In this document: in pieces, positions 55,879 through 64,000 of the stretch
How the letters are laid out: every line of letters starts with the position of its first letter
How positions within the stretch are numbered: position 1 is the first letter of the stretch
From: Pandoraea fibrosis
GTDB taxonomy: Bacteria > Pseudomonadota > Gammaproteobacteria > Burkholderiales > Burkholderiaceae
Assembly: GCF_000807775.2 (NCBI RefSeq)
Contig: NZ_CP047385.1
Span: 2,418,001-2,482,000 of the forward strand
Reading direction: 5' to 3'
DNA length: 64,000 nucleotides
The notes under the pieces: model-generated
The model's database searches: none
Told to the model about the DNA's origin: nothing
Seen by the model: only the letters and a program-made list of their open reading frames with translations
Made by a program: the position numbers and the translations under genes

Positions 55879-55922
55879 CGCGTGGGCGACGCCGGCACCT
55901 GCCGACGCCCACGCGATTTTTT
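55879..55922. terminator. Terminator after the amidase gene
   Basis: CGCGTGGGCG and CGCCCACGCG with an inner GCCGGC/GCCG element, then TTTTTT on the plus strand. For the amidase transcript (minus) the following bases are TCTTTGC, a weak tail. Confidence 0.65.
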
Positions 55923-55959
55923 GACTCCACGGGCGTAGGAAGCCCCGACGCGCGAGACC

Positions 55960-57345
55960 TTACCCGCCCAGACCTGCCGAGCGCAGGGTGTGTTCGATGG
56001 CGCGTCCGACCGGGAGCAGACGGGCGTCGTCGCCGGCTGCGCCGCTCGCCATCAAGCCGATGGGGGCCTCTCCCTGACCCTGACATGGCAGCGAGAACGC
56101 GCAGCCGTCGATCATGTTGATGGCTGTGGGATTGCGCAGCACCAGGGCGTTGGTCGCGGTGAACGCGTCGTCGCTGGCTTCGAGCGGTGCGATGGCCGGG
56201 GGTGTGAGCGGCACCGTCGGGCAGAGCACGGCGTCGAAGCGCTGCCAGACGGGGGTTGCCGCAGCGATCAGGGCTGCGCGCGCGTTCAGCAGATCGATGT
56301 AGTCGGCGGCACTGGCCGGCTCACCCTTGCGAATGCGCACCAGCACGCGCGGATCGTATTCCTGCGCATGTTCGGCGAGCCGCTTGCGATGCCACGCATA
56401 CGCCTCGATGGGCGAGAAGCCGAAGCGATTCATCGCGGGCAAGCCATCGAACGGCGTGAACTTGAACTCCACGAGCGTGGCGCCGGCCTTGGCGAGTGCG
56501 GCGAGCGCACGCTCGTAGATCGCGATGGCGGCCGGTTCCGCGCCATCCAGCACGACATTCGTCAAGACGCCGAAGCGCATGCCGCGAACATCGCGCGGCG
56601 TTGCCGGGGTTTCGTCGACGGCATGACCGCTGAGGATGGCGTCGACCCGGGCGCAGCAATCGACCGAGCGACCGATCGGGCCGACCGAGTCCAGCGAGGT
56701 CGACAACGGCAGCGCACCGTCGCGCGGCGTGCGAGAGGCGGTCGGCTTGAAACCCGTGAGGCCGCAGAACGCCGAGGGAATGCGGATCGAGCCCCCCGTG
56801 TCGGTGCCGAGTCCGATGGCGGCCATGCCGTCGGCCACCGACGCGGCCGCGCCCGACGACGAACCGCCGGCGATATGACCGGCTTCGCGCTGCCACGGTG
56901 AGCGCGGCGTGCCGTAGTGGGGATTGAGCCCCAGGCCCGAGAACGCGAATTCGGTCATGTTGGTGCGCCCGACAATCACGGCGCCTGCCTGGCGCAACCG
57001 CGCGACAGCAAGGGCGTCGTGTTCGGCGGGGGGCGCGTCGGACAGGACTTTGGAGCCTGCCCGCGTGACTTGCCCCGCTACGTCGAACAAATCTTTCACC
57101 GACACGGGGACGCCCATCAGCGGCGACAGGCGGACACCTGCGCGGCGCAAGGTGTCGAGGCCGTCGGCAGCGTGACGCGCGGCCTGGGCGTCGACCTGCG
57201 TGAAGACGACCTTGCCCTGACCGGCGGGATCGGCGATGCGCTCAAGGGCCTGCTCGGTCAGCGCGCGGCTGGTGGTGCGGCCGGCGTCGAGCGCGGCGGC
57301 GAGTTCGGACAGCGGGCTTTTCAGATCGATGGCGTCGGTGCTCAT
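55960..57345 (-). CDS. Amidase signature family hydrolase
   Basis: 461 residues. Catalytic Lys84 (PVSVKDLF), cis-Ser in the GGSSSG motif (160-165), nucleophile Ser186 (TDTGGSIRIP). Close to the GatA/AtzF-like group in length. It hydrolyses an unknown amide, possibly an acyl-urea or carboxamide. The start is two bases after the GntR stop, so it is part of the DUF2848-gntR-amidase operon. Confidence 0.9.
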   Translation of the reverse strand: MSTDAIDLKSPLSELAAALDAGRTTSRALTEQALERIADPAGQGKVVFTQVDAQAARHAADGLDTLRRAGVRLSPLMGVPVSVKDLFDVAGQVTRAGSKVLSDAPPAEHDALAVARLRQAGAVIVGRTNMTEFAFSGLGLNPHYGTPRSPWQREAGHIAGGSSSGAAASVADGMAAIGLGTDTGGSIRIPSAFCGLTGFKPTASRTPRDGALPLSTSLDSVGPIGRSVDCCARVDAILSGHAVDETPATPRDVRGMRFGVLTNVVLDGAEPAAIAIYERALAALAKAGATLVEFKFTPFDGLPAMNRFGFSPIEAYAWHRKRLAEHAQEYDPRVLVRIRKGEPASAADYIDLLNARAALIAAATPVWQRFDAVLCPTVPLTPPAIAPLEASDDAFTATNALVLRNPTAINMIDGCAFSLPCQGQGEAPIGLMASGAAGDDARLLPVGRAIEHTLRSAGLGG

Positions 57346-57347
57346 GT

Positions 57348-58070
57348 TCAGATCGCTTTCAGGATGTGAGTGCGGAATTCTTCGATATGCCGGGTGATGG
57401 CGCGGCGGGCGCGCTCGGCGTCATGCGCGGCGAGGGCTTCGAATAGCTCGAGATGCTCCTCGTAGACACCTTCCAGATGACTGGGCGTCGAGAGCGCGAG
57501 AAACCAGAAGCGCAGCGAGCGTTCGTGCAGGCCGCGTAACAGCTCGGCGAGCGTTTGATTGCGCGAGGCGCGTGAGATGGCCAGATGGAAGTCGCGGTCG
57601 ATGCGCATCATCGCCGCCACGTCCCGCGTGGCAATTGCATCGCGTGAGCGAGCCAGTACCGCCTCGATGGCGGCGAGGTCGTCGGGCGTAGCGGCGCGTG
57701 CCGCCAGCCCCACGCAGTATGTCTCGTTGACCATGCGCACGTCGATGATTTCGAGGGCGTCATTGAGCGAGACAGGCGCGACCATCGCGCCTTTGCGCGG
57801 CAGGATGACCAGTAACCCCTCCAGCGCGAGCCTGTGCATCGCCTGATGCACGGGGGTGCGTCCAAGTCCCGTCGACTGCATCAACTGCGCTTCGTTGAGC
57901 GTCTCGCCGGGGCGCAGACGCAGCGTAATGATGTCGTGCTTGATGGCTTCGTAAGCACGCTCCGTCAGGCTCCGGCCGTCGGTGGCGGCAGGCGGATCGG
58001 CGGGGGCGGCCACGGCAGCGCTTGCGGCGGTGGTGGTGTGGCTTGGCGCGAAAGGGGTGTCGTCGGGCAT
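57348..58070 (-). CDS. GntR family regulator (FCD type)
   Basis: 240 residues. Low-complexity Ala/Pro/Thr start, then the HTH (AYEAIKHDIITLRLRPGETL, MQSTGLGRTPVHQAMHRLALEGLL) and a C-terminal all-helical FCD domain with metal-site His residues (FHLAISRAS, HLELFEALAAHD, HIEEFRTHI). ATG 58070 is used; the frame to 58601 is antisense-like extension. Within the operon it probably controls, via the dyad at 58786. Confidence 0.9.
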   Translation of the reverse strand: MPDDTPFAPSHTTTAASAAVAAPADPPAATDGRSLTERAYEAIKHDIITLRLRPGETLNEAQLMQSTGLGRTPVHQAMHRLALEGLLVILPRKGAMVAPVSLNDALEIIDVRMVNETYCVGLAARAATPDDLAAIEAVLARSRDAIATRDVAAMMRIDRDFHLAISRASRNQTLAELLRGLHERSLRFWFLALSTPSHLEGVYEEHLELFEALAAHDAERARRAITRHIEEFRTHILKAI

Positions 58071-58084
58071 CAGGTCGGGCGGTG

Positions 58085-58771
58085 TCAGTCGGCAATGGCC
58101 AGCGCCTGCGTGGCGTAGCGATGCCGGATCGTGCGGCCGAGGACAGGGTCGTGCAGTTCGATATCGAACCGCTCGCCGCCAGCCACGCCGCCAATGGCAG
58201 CGAGTGTGCCACAGAACATTGCAGCGCCTGCCGGCAGGCCATCCGGGCCGAGTCGGGCCATCAGTTCCTGCGGCGAGAGCAGGCTGGCAACCGTGCCATC
58301 CTGATACAGGCGCCGTTCGCCCTCGCGCGTGACCCACGAGCGCAGCGTCAACTGATCCCAATGCGGGGCAACGTCGCCAAAGCGCCAGGCTTGGCGTGCG
58401 ATCGGCTTTGCGCAGACTTGTTTGGACACCGTCACGCCATAGGCTTCGACTTCGCGGTCGGTGTGGTCCGAACCCACGCTCACGAGCAGATCGTCGCCAC
58501 AGCGCAACAGCACGCATTCGGCTTCGCCGCTGCTGGTCTGGCCGACGACGTCGATGGTATCGACCTGCGTCAGCAGTGCAGGGGCGAGACGGTAGAAGCA
58601 CGGCGTGCTCGACGGGCGGCGCACGCCCAGAGCGGCCAACTCGGCAATGTGGTGTTCCACAGCGTCGCGATCACGCCCGGCCCAGCCGGCAATGATCAGC
58701 GTGTCGATGGACGCATCGACGTTCGAGGGGGCACTGCCCCCCGATATCTCGAAGGAAAGACGGAAACTCAT
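58085..58771 (-). CDS. DUF2848 family protein
   Basis: 228 residues. Recognised as DUF2848 by the layout GWAGRDRDAVEHHIAEL, PCFYRLAPALLTQ, GDDLLVSVGSDHTDREVEAYGV, SKQVCAKPIA and the C-terminal LPAGAAMFCGTLAAIGG. The family is distantly like fumarylacetoacetate hydrolases, with conserved Asp, His and Lys. First gene of the operon, with AGGAG ten bases before the start. It may act on the product of the amidase; reaction unknown. Confidence 0.82.
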   Translation of the reverse strand: MSFRLSFEISGGSAPSNVDASIDTLIIAGWAGRDRDAVEHHIAELAALGVRRPSSTPCFYRLAPALLTQVDTIDVVGQTSSGEAECVLLRCGDDLLVSVGSDHTDREVEAYGVTVSKQVCAKPIARQAWRFGDVAPHWDQLTLRSWVTREGERRLYQDGTVASLLSPQELMARLGPDGLPAGAAMFCGTLAAIGGVAGGERFDIELHDPVLGRTIRHRYATQALAIAD

Positions 58772-58785
58772 ACGTCGGCAACTCC

Positions 58786-58821
58786 TGTGAAATTTAATTG
58801 ATATTTGTGTGATATTTCACA
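58786..58821. promoter_or_regulatory. Candidate GntR operator
   Basis: TGTGAAATTT (58786-58795) mirrors ATATTTCACA (58812-58821) at 9 of 10 positions. Inside are two direct copies of TGATATTT (58799 and 58810). Position just upstream of the DUF2848 start suits autoregulation by the GntR protein. Confidence 0.6.
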
Positions 58822-59232
58822 TGGCAGCGAGACAAAAAGCAAGAAGAAAAATTTCGTCGAGCATGACGAAAAACGGGAATTTTTTATGAAAAGCCCCGTC
58901 AATCTTGGGTTGCGCGCGTGTTCGCCCATCGCGTATATTGGTTCGGCGCCAGTTTCTGGCCGGGTGTTCGTTGGCTTTTGCCAATTTGGCCAACGTGCCG
59001 GAGACCCTTCGGGTGGCCGGGCAGGTCAGCGTCCCGGCGGCAGGTCCGTCATGGGCGCGACCGGGCGAACGAACGCAACGTCTATCAAGCCGGCAGCACG
59101 CGGCCGGCTTCCCACCTTCATCAAGCATCACGTCTTTCGACATCGCTGCGGCCCGGCAGGGGCGCGGCGTGTGACCGGCGTGGAGTCAAGAACAGCAATA
59201 TCGGCGCAAACGCCGCGGGGAGAACGTATCGG
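58822..59232. other. 411-base region before the antiporter gene
   Basis: No gene supported; the antiporter frame stays open to 58918, but the added residues are not membrane-like. A fair promoter is present: TTGCGC (58910-58915), an 18-base spacer and TATATT (58934-58939). Confidence 0.5.
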
Positions 59233-61020
59233 ATGCATCACGCCATCGACTTCATTCAGGATCTGGCCGTCATCATGCTGCTGGCAGGCATCGTGACGGT
59301 CATCTTCAACCGGTTCCGGCAGCCGGTCGTACTCGGCTATATCGTGGCGGGTGTGATCATCGGCCCGTACACACCGCCGTTCGCATTGATACATGACGAG
59401 AAGACCATCGGCATTCTGGCCGAGCTTGGTGTTGTGTTCCTGATGTTCTCGCTGGGGCTTGAGTTCAGCCTGCGCAAGCTCGCGCGGGTGGGGGTGACCG
59501 CATTTGTGGCGGCGATCACCGAAATCGTGCTGATGCTCTGGCTGGGCTACGAGATCGGCCGCTTCTTCGGCTGGAAGGCGATGGACTCGATCTTCCTCGG
59601 TGCAATGCTCGCCGTTTCGTCGACCACCATCATCGTCAAGGCGCTCGACGAACTGGGGATGAAGCGCGAGCGATTCGCTCAGCTCATTTTCGGCGTGCTC
59701 ATCGTCGAAGACGTGCTTGCCATCGGCATGATCGCGCTGCTCTCGGGCATTGCCATCAGCGGTTCGGTCGACGCCGGTGAGGCCACCTTTACGCTGGGCA
59801 AGCTGCTGCTGTTCATGGTGGTCTCGCTCGTGGTGGGCATTCTGCTCGTGCCGCGCATTCTCGCTTACGTGGCGAAGTTCAAGAGCGACGAGATGTTGCT
59901 GATCGTCGTGCTGGGGCTGTGCTTCGGCTTCTGCCTGCTGGTCATTCAGATGGGTTACAGCGTGGCGCTCGGCGCGTTCCTGATCGGCGCCATCATGGCC
60001 GAGGCGCGAGAGTTGCACACGATTGAGCGGCTCGTGGCGCCGCTGCGCGACATGTTCAGTGCCGTGTTCTTCGTCACCATTGGTCTGCTGCTCGACCCGC
60101 ATGTCCTCGTCACCTACGTCTGGCCGATTCTGGTCATCACGTTGGCCGTCGTGATCGGCAAGATCGTGTCGTGCGGTCTGGGTGCGTATCTCTCGGGACA
60201 GGATGGTCGAACGTCGATGCGCGTCGGCATGGGGCTGTCGCAGATCGGCGAGTTCTCGTTCATCATCGCGTCGCTCGGGCTGTCGCTCAAGGTGACCAGC
60301 GACTTCCTCTATCCGATTGCCGTGGCTGTGTCGGTCATCACGACGCTGCTCACGCCGTATCTGATCAAGAGCGCCGATCCGGTCACCGGATGGCTCGGCC
60401 GCGCAATGCCGGGGCGCCTGTCCTATGTGCTCGGGCAGTACACCCAGTGGTTGCAGAGCATTCAGTTGACGGGGGACAGTGCGGCGCTTGTGACCATCGT
60501 GCGACGCATCGTGGTGAGCGTTGCGATCAACCTGGCGCTGGTCGTCACCATCTTCCTCGGTGGCGCGTTCTTCTATCGCCGGCTGGCCGACCTGATGTCG
60601 CCGTGGGTGCGTGACCCGAGCCTGCAAAGCGCCGTGGTGTGGGGCGGTGCGCTGGTGATCTCGCTGCCGTTCCTGATCGCGGTGTACCGAAAGCTCAAGT
60701 CGCTCTCGCTGTTGCTCGTGGAGTTGTCGGTGCCGCCGAGCCTGACCGGTCGGTACACCCTTCAGGTGCGCCGTGTGGTGGCCGAGATCCTGCCGATCGC
60801 CGCCATGGTCGGGGTGATTCTGCTGGTGGCGGCGCTCTCGGCAAGCATTCTGCCGTCGACGGAAATGATTGCGTTGATCGTGGCGGGTACCGTGGTGCTC
60901 GCGATCGTGATGCGAAGCTGGTTCGTGCGCATGCACGCCAAGCTGCAAATTGCCCTCAAGGAGACGCTCGAACATCAGCCCGATGGCGAGCAGCACGGCG
61001 GCGGTCCGTCGTCGCATTGA
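59233..61020 (+). CDS. KefB-type cation:proton antiporter (CPA2)
   Basis: 595 residues. The N-terminal two thirds is a Na+/H+ exchanger domain with about 12 segments (VVLGYIVAGVIIGPYTPP, SLGLEFSLRKL, LAVSSTTIIVKALDEL, GVLIVEDVLAIG, VGMGLSQIGEFSFIIA). Further membrane segments follow, but there is no TrkA-N/RCK domain, so it differs from KefB/KefC. The tail is hydrophilic. It exchanges K+ or Na+ for H+. ATG 59233 gives MHHAIDFIQDLAV, the usual start. Confidence 0.9.
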   Translation: MHHAIDFIQDLAVIMLLAGIVTVIFNRFRQPVVLGYIVAGVIIGPYTPPFALIHDEKTIGILAELGVVFLMFSLGLEFSLRKLARVGVTAFVAAITEIVLMLWLGYEIGRFFGWKAMDSIFLGAMLAVSSTTIIVKALDELGMKRERFAQLIFGVLIVEDVLAIGMIALLSGIAISGSVDAGEATFTLGKLLLFMVVSLVVGILLVPRILAYVAKFKSDEMLLIVVLGLCFGFCLLVIQMGYSVALGAFLIGAIMAEARELHTIERLVAPLRDMFSAVFFVTIGLLLDPHVLVTYVWPILVITLAVVIGKIVSCGLGAYLSGQDGRTSMRVGMGLSQIGEFSFIIASLGLSLKVTSDFLYPIAVAVSVITTLLTPYLIKSADPVTGWLGRAMPGRLSYVLGQYTQWLQSIQLTGDSAALVTIVRRIVVSVAINLALVVTIFLGGAFFYRRLADLMSPWVRDPSLQSAVVWGGALVISLPFLIAVYRKLKSLSLLLVELSVPPSLTGRYTLQVRRVVAEILPIAAMVGVILLVAALSASILPSTEMIALIVAGTVVLAIVMRSWFVRMHAKLQIALKETLEHQPDGEQHGGGPSSH

Positions 61021-61070
61021 TTGACGGCGCGCCCGCCGCGATGGGGCGTCGGGTGCTGGGCACACGCAAC

Positions 61071-61107
61071 AAAAAGCCCGCCGGGGTCTCCTCCGGCGGG
61101 CTTTTTT
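61071..61107. terminator. Strong bidirectional terminator
   Basis: AAAAAGCCCGCCGG and CCGGCGGGCTTTTTT with an 8-base loop, between the convergent antiporter and thioesterase genes. Confidence 0.92.
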
Positions 61108-61131
61108 ATCGTTTGACGCTGTGACGCAGGC

Positions 61132-61698
61132 TTACGCCTTGCGTGGCGGGAAATCGAAGATCAGACACGTGGTCGTGGCGTGAGCGTAGAGCGTGCCGTC
61201 TGGCCCGATGATGCGGCCCTCTGCAATGCCGACCTGACGCCCGACCTGAATGATATTGCCCTCGGCACGCACGCACGGAACATCGCGCGTGAGGGCACGG
61301 ACCATGTTTGTCTTGAGTTCCAGCGTGGTGTAGCTGCGTCCGGCGGGCAACGTGGAATGAATGGCGCAGGCGACGGCGGAATCCAGCAGGGTGGCGTACC
61401 AGCCGCCATGCACGGAGCCGAGTGGGTTGTAATACGGCAACGCGGGCCGGCCCTGAAAGACGGCGCGGCCGTTCGCGACCTCAATGGCCAGGAAGCCGAG
61501 CGTCTCGCTGATCGGCGGCATGGGCAGCTTGCCCTCGAACATGGCCTGAAAGATCTCCAGACCGCTCAGGCCGATCACGTCGGACGGCGTGGCAACGCCA
61601 TAACGCAGCGGACCGTTGCGAGCGAGCCGTTCGCGCACGGCGGCTTCGTCGGCTTCCCATTGCGCCAGTACGCTGGCGGCATCCGATTGGGTATTCAT
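61132..61698 (-). CDS. PaaI-like hotdog-fold thioesterase
   Basis: 188 residues. C-terminal hotdog domain with the active-site run YYNPLGSVHGGWYATLLDSAVACAI (in two parts: NPLGSVHGG and DSAVACAI), then TLELKTNMVRAL. Hydrolyses acyl-CoA thioesters; substrate unknown. The N-terminal ~60 residues form an extra helical region. It stands 152 bases downstream of ribB, so it may share the transcript or have its own promoter. Confidence 0.88.
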   Translation of the reverse strand: MNTQSDAASVLAQWEADEAAVRERLARNGPLRYGVATPSDVIGLSGLEIFQAMFEGKLPMPPISETLGFLAIEVANGRAVFQGRPALPYYNPLGSVHGGWYATLLDSAVACAIHSTLPAGRSYTTLELKTNMVRALTRDVPCVRAEGNIIQVGRQVGIAEGRIIGPDGTLYAHATTTCLIFDFPPRKA

Positions 61699-61850
61699 GG
61701 TGTCTTCCTCGTAACTTTTATAATGCTAGCGATGTGGCCGATTATAGAAGTCGCCGCGTGCGCTGGGGGCATTCCGCGTTAGAGGGAAGTGTCGAGGCGA
61801 GGGCGCCGGTAGCCGTGACTTCTGTCACTGGCGACGCCCTCGTCGCCGAC

Positions 61851-62582
61851 TCAGGCGGCTTGCGCGTGGCTGAGACGGTAGTTGGCCAACTCGTCGATGG
61901 TCAGGATCGGCAGGCCGTGCTGCCCGGCAAAGCGTTCGATGTCCGCGCCACGCGTCATCGTGCCGTCCGGGTTCATCAACTCGCACAGCACGGCGGCGGG
62001 CTTCAGGCCGGCGAGCATTGCCAGATCGACCGAGCCTTCCGTATGACCGCGGCGCGTGAGCACGCCGCCCGGTTGCGCGCGCAACGGGAAGACGTGGCCC
62101 GGACGGGACAGGTCGGAGGGCTGTGCATCGTCGGCAATCGCGGCGCGGATCGTGGTCACGCGATCGGCCGCCGAGACGCCCGTGCTCACGCCCTGACGCG
62201 CTTCGATCGTCACCGTGAACGCGGTGCCGTAACGGCTTTGGTTCTGCTCGACCATGGGCGGCAGATCGAGACGGCGCAGCGTTTCGTCGGGCAGGCACAG
62301 GCAGACGATACCGCTGCACTCACGGATCAGCATGGCCATGGTGGCCGGCGTGATTTTCTCGGCGGCGACGATCAGATCGGCCTCGTTTTCGCGGTCGAGA
62401 TCGTCCATCAGAATGACCGGACGGCCTTCGCGCATGGCTTGCAGCGAGGCGGCCAGACGGACTTCGACCGGTGGCAGGTTCGTGAAAGCCGGGTAGGCGT
62501 GCAGATCGTCGGTCGTGCCAGCCACGTTGGCCGATGCGATGTCTTGCGGTGCAGCTTGGGTCGTGCGGGTGATAACGGACAT
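61851..62582 (-). CDS. ribB: 3,4-dihydroxy-2-butanone 4-phosphate synthase
   Basis: 243 residues, RibB only (no GTP cyclohydrolase II domain). Motifs: [54 protein letters not shown], and [29 protein letters not shown]. Makes the 4-carbon unit of riboflavin from ribulose 5-phosphate. Controlled by the FMN riboswitch at 62682-62852. Confidence 0.95.
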   Translation of the reverse strand: MSVITRTTQAAPQDIASANVAGTTDDLHAYPAFTNLPPVEVRLAASLQAMREGRPVILMDDLDRENEADLIVAAEKITPATMAMLIRECSGIVCLCLPDETLRRLDLPPMVEQNQSRYGTAFTVTIEARQGVSTGVSAADRVTTIRAAIADDAQPSDLSRPGHVFPLRAQPGGVLTRRGHTEGSVDLAMLAGLKPAAVLCELMNPDGTMTRGADIERFAGQHGLPILTIDELANYRLSHAQAA

Positions 62583-62681
62583 GAAACGCTCCTCGCGTAA
62601 GTCAATCGGGCGAAAAACGTTTTCGGGGCATGCGAACGGACGTCACCATGGAACGGTATCCCATGGCACGCGGGTATCGAC

Positions 62682-62852
62682 GCATCTTCTCTCATCCGGA
62701 CTATGACCGTCGGCTCTGGCTTCGCACCAGATCTGCTGACCCTGCCGATGTCACGAAAGCGACGGTGGCAGGCGCTCGCGGGCTCATGACGCAAGCAGCT
62801 TGCGCTGCGTGGTGTCACATACCGCCGGTGGGGACTTTCACCCCGCCCTGAA
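62682..62852 (-). ncRNA. FMN riboswitch (RFN element)
   Basis: On the minus strand it begins AGGGCGGGGTGAAAGTCCCC then ACCGGCGGTAT, continues AGCCCGCGAGCGCC and GTCAGCAGATCTGGTGCGA, and closes AGCCGACGGTCATAGTCCGG with ATGAGAGAAGAT. All conserved RFN blocks are present. Lies 100 bases before ribB. The 62853-63078 stretch upstream has no gene or other recognised element. Confidence 0.96.
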
Positions 62853-63078
62853 GACGTGTATGCCGCACGCTCGGCGCCGCGAAGTCACTTATCGCGTGGC
62901 GTCTTTGCGTATTCGGCGAGAGAGAGCGTAGCACAAGGTGTTGCGAGTTTGCAGGGAAGACTGCGCGGCGCGCGTGGGATTGGGGATGGGGAGGGGAGGG
63001 TTTGTTGCAAGCGGGAGGCCGGATGCCGCAACGCCGTGTCAGGCGCGTGGCATCCGGGACGTCATGTGAGGAGGGCGT

Positions 63079-63279
63079 TCAGGCCGAGGTGCCCTTGACT
63101 GTGTAGCCGGCGTCGGTGATGGCGGCGCTGACTTCGGTCGGTGAAAGACGGCTTTCGACGTCGACGCGGCCAGCGCCCAGATCTACGTTGACCTTGGCTG
63201 CCGCATCGCGCTCGGTGATCGCCCGCGTGACGGCTTTGACGCAATGACCGCAGCTCATACCTTCGACTTGCACTTGCAT
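63079..63279 (-). CDS. copZ: Copper chaperone, heavy-metal-associated domain
   Basis: 66 residues, a single ferredoxin-like HMA domain with metal site GMSCGHC (Cys10, Cys13). Delivers Cu(I) to the P-type ATPase encoded divergently at 63550. AAGGAG precedes the start. Controlled by the CueR-type promoter at 63327. Confidence 0.93.
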   Translation of the reverse strand: MQVQVEGMSCGHCVKAVTRAITERDAAAKVNVDLGAGRVDVESRLSPTEVSAAITDAGYTVKGTSA

Positions 63280-63326
63280 GGGGAACTCCTTGAAAGAGGT
63301 TTCGGGGGCACTGATCAGATGAACCG

Positions 63327-63357
63327 ATCATAGACCTTCCTACGGCAGGAAGCTCAA
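63327..63357 (-). promoter_or_regulatory. CueR/MerR-type promoter of copZ
   Basis: Minus strand: -35 TTGAGC (63357-63352), 19-base spacer containing the near-dyad CTTCC-N7-GGAAG, and -10 TATGAT (63332-63327). The overlong 19-base spacer is the hallmark of MerR-family activated promoters. Confidence 0.8.
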
Positions 63358-63482
63358 GCGCTTTTTCAGAGGATTCGTGAGACTGGTGAGAGGCTGCCCA
63401 AACCTGAGCGGTTCACGGCGCGCTATCGTGGGGGCAGACGAGGTTGTCATGGTGCGGACTTCGGCATATGGGCGCGAATCGC

Positions 63483-63513
63483 TTGACCTTCCTGTCATGG
63501 CAAGGTCTATCCT
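63483..63513 (+). promoter_or_regulatory. CueR/MerR-type promoter of copA
   Basis: -35 TTGACC (63483-63488), 19-base spacer, -10 TATCCT (63508-63513). The dyad GACCTT-N11-AAGGTC spans the spacer. Very similar to the E. coli copA promoter. The two divergent CueR promoters lie about 125 bases apart. Confidence 0.85.
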
Positions 63514-63549
63514 GTGACGCATGATGACACTCCTCCTGGAGATCCGGAA

Positions 63550-64000
63550 ATGACTCAGAACTGGTCGGTCGGTATTGAAGGCATGACCTGCGCTTCGTGT
63601 GTAACGCGAGTCGAGAAGGCGTTGCGGCGTGCGCCGGGCGTTGCCAGCGCCAATGTGAATCTCGCGACCGGAACGGCGGCCGTGGAGGCCGCACCCGACG
63701 TGACACCCCTCGCGTTGCTGGGTGCCGTCGAGACGGCTGTCAGCGACGCGGGGTATCAAGTCTCGGAGCGGTCGTTCGAGTTGGCGATCGGCGGGATGAC
63801 CTGTGCGTCATGCGCCGGGCGTGTGGAAAAAGCGCTTCGAAACGTGCCGGGCGTCGTCGAAGCCAACGTCAATCTGGCGACGGAACGTGCTGCCGTGCGG
63901 GGCGTGCGTGGTGTTGTCGACGTCGCGGCCCTCACGGCTGCGGTTGAGAAGGCCGGGTATGAAGCGTCGCCGGTGACGGACCCCGCGCAGGCGGCGACCT
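63550..64000 (+). CDS. copA: Copper-translocating P-type ATPase, N-terminal part (continues beyond window)
   Basis: About 150 residues are visible. Two tandem HMA domains: GMTCASC at 11-17 (Cys14, Cys17) and again at 82-88 (Cys85, Cys88), each followed by a GYE/GYQ end. This arrangement precedes the membrane part of Cu+-exporting ATPases. GGAG lies eight bases before the ATG. CopA exports cytoplasmic Cu(I); CopZ is the likely donor. The catalytic DKTGT and CPC motifs would lie outside the window. Confidence 0.93.
   Translation, partial: MTQNWSVGIEGMTCASCVTRVEKALRRAPGVASANVNLATGTAAVEAAPDVTPLALLGAVETAVSDAGYQVSERSFELAIGGMTCASCAGRVEKALRNVPGVVEANVNLATERAAVRGVRGVVDVAALTAAVEKAGYEASPVTDPAQAAT

Noticed and set aside
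59128..61065. 645-codon minus-strand frame
   Set aside because: Antisense to the antiporter; very high His/Arg/Asp/Glu content, no domain.
62612..62624. AAAACGTTTT palindrome in the ribB leader, like the LacI sites at 17316
   Set aside because: It lies between the FMN riboswitch and ribB, only the 10-bp core matches, and no functional link to the LacI operon exists.

Overview
The window is a high-GC bacterial chromosome segment with densely packed genes. Family content suggests a betaproteobacterium of the Burkholderiaceae, most like Pandoraea or a close relative: DUF3100 and DUF1415 proteins, a 3-hydroxyanthranilate meta-cleavage operon, DsbB, an NCS2-guanine deaminase-xanthine dehydrogenase block, and an aspartate carbamoyltransferase with an N-terminal extension. 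The species cannot be settled from sequence reading alone. Both ends cut through genes: an aldehyde dehydrogenase on the left and a copper P-type ATPase on the right.

Layout. 1-6.6 kb: end of an aldehyde dehydrogenase, a DUF3100 membrane protein, three small exported proteins (EF-hand, glycine-zipper lipoprotein, proline-rich lipoprotein), a TetR-LysR pair and a lone XRE regulator. 6.8-17.1 kb: one long minus-strand catabolic block. It holds 2-aminomuconate semialdehyde dehydrogenase, a RidA-type aminomuconate deaminase, 3-hydroxyanthranilate dioxygenase, ACMS decarboxylase, a branched-chain-type ABC importer with its binding protein, and an arylformamidase-like hydrolase. This looks like import and meta-cleavage of a kynurenine or anthranilate-type aromatic. 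17.3-23.3 kb: a LacI regulator with three abutting palindromic operators, an ABC importer and a GpdQ-like phosphodiesterase. 23.3-28 kb: flavohaemoglobin with two NsrR-type boxes, then two tandem ankyrin-like paralogues. 28-42 kb: mostly housekeeping (DUF1415, tRNA-Thr, fbp, aspartate carbamoyltransferase, pepN, a GDT1-family transporter under a yybP-ykoY riboswitch), plus a swivel-first aconitase-family enzyme with an MFS transporter and a pair of small genes of unknown role. 42.4-44.3 kb: an accessory pair, a CesT-like type III secretion chaperone followed by a protein whose C-terminus resembles the eukaryotic cap-scavenging enzyme DcpS. 44.7-55 kb: purine salvage and catabolism (guanine deaminase, NCS2 permease, adenosine deaminase, xdhABC, divergent LysR). 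The xdhA and permease promoters share a 19-bp motif. 55-64 kb: dsbB, an amidase-GntR-DUF2848 operon, a KefB-type antiporter, a thioesterase, ribB with an FMN riboswitch, and a divergent copZ/copA pair with 19-bp-spacer CueR-type promoters.

The strongest candidates for undescribed biology are the chaperone/DcpS-like pair (42456-44285), the tandem ankyrin paralogues (24748-27851), the aromatic import and ring-cleavage operon with its own transporter (6834-16374), and the LacI/ABC/phosphodiesterase operon (17316-23261). Assignments rest on motifs and remembered family features; no database search was run.
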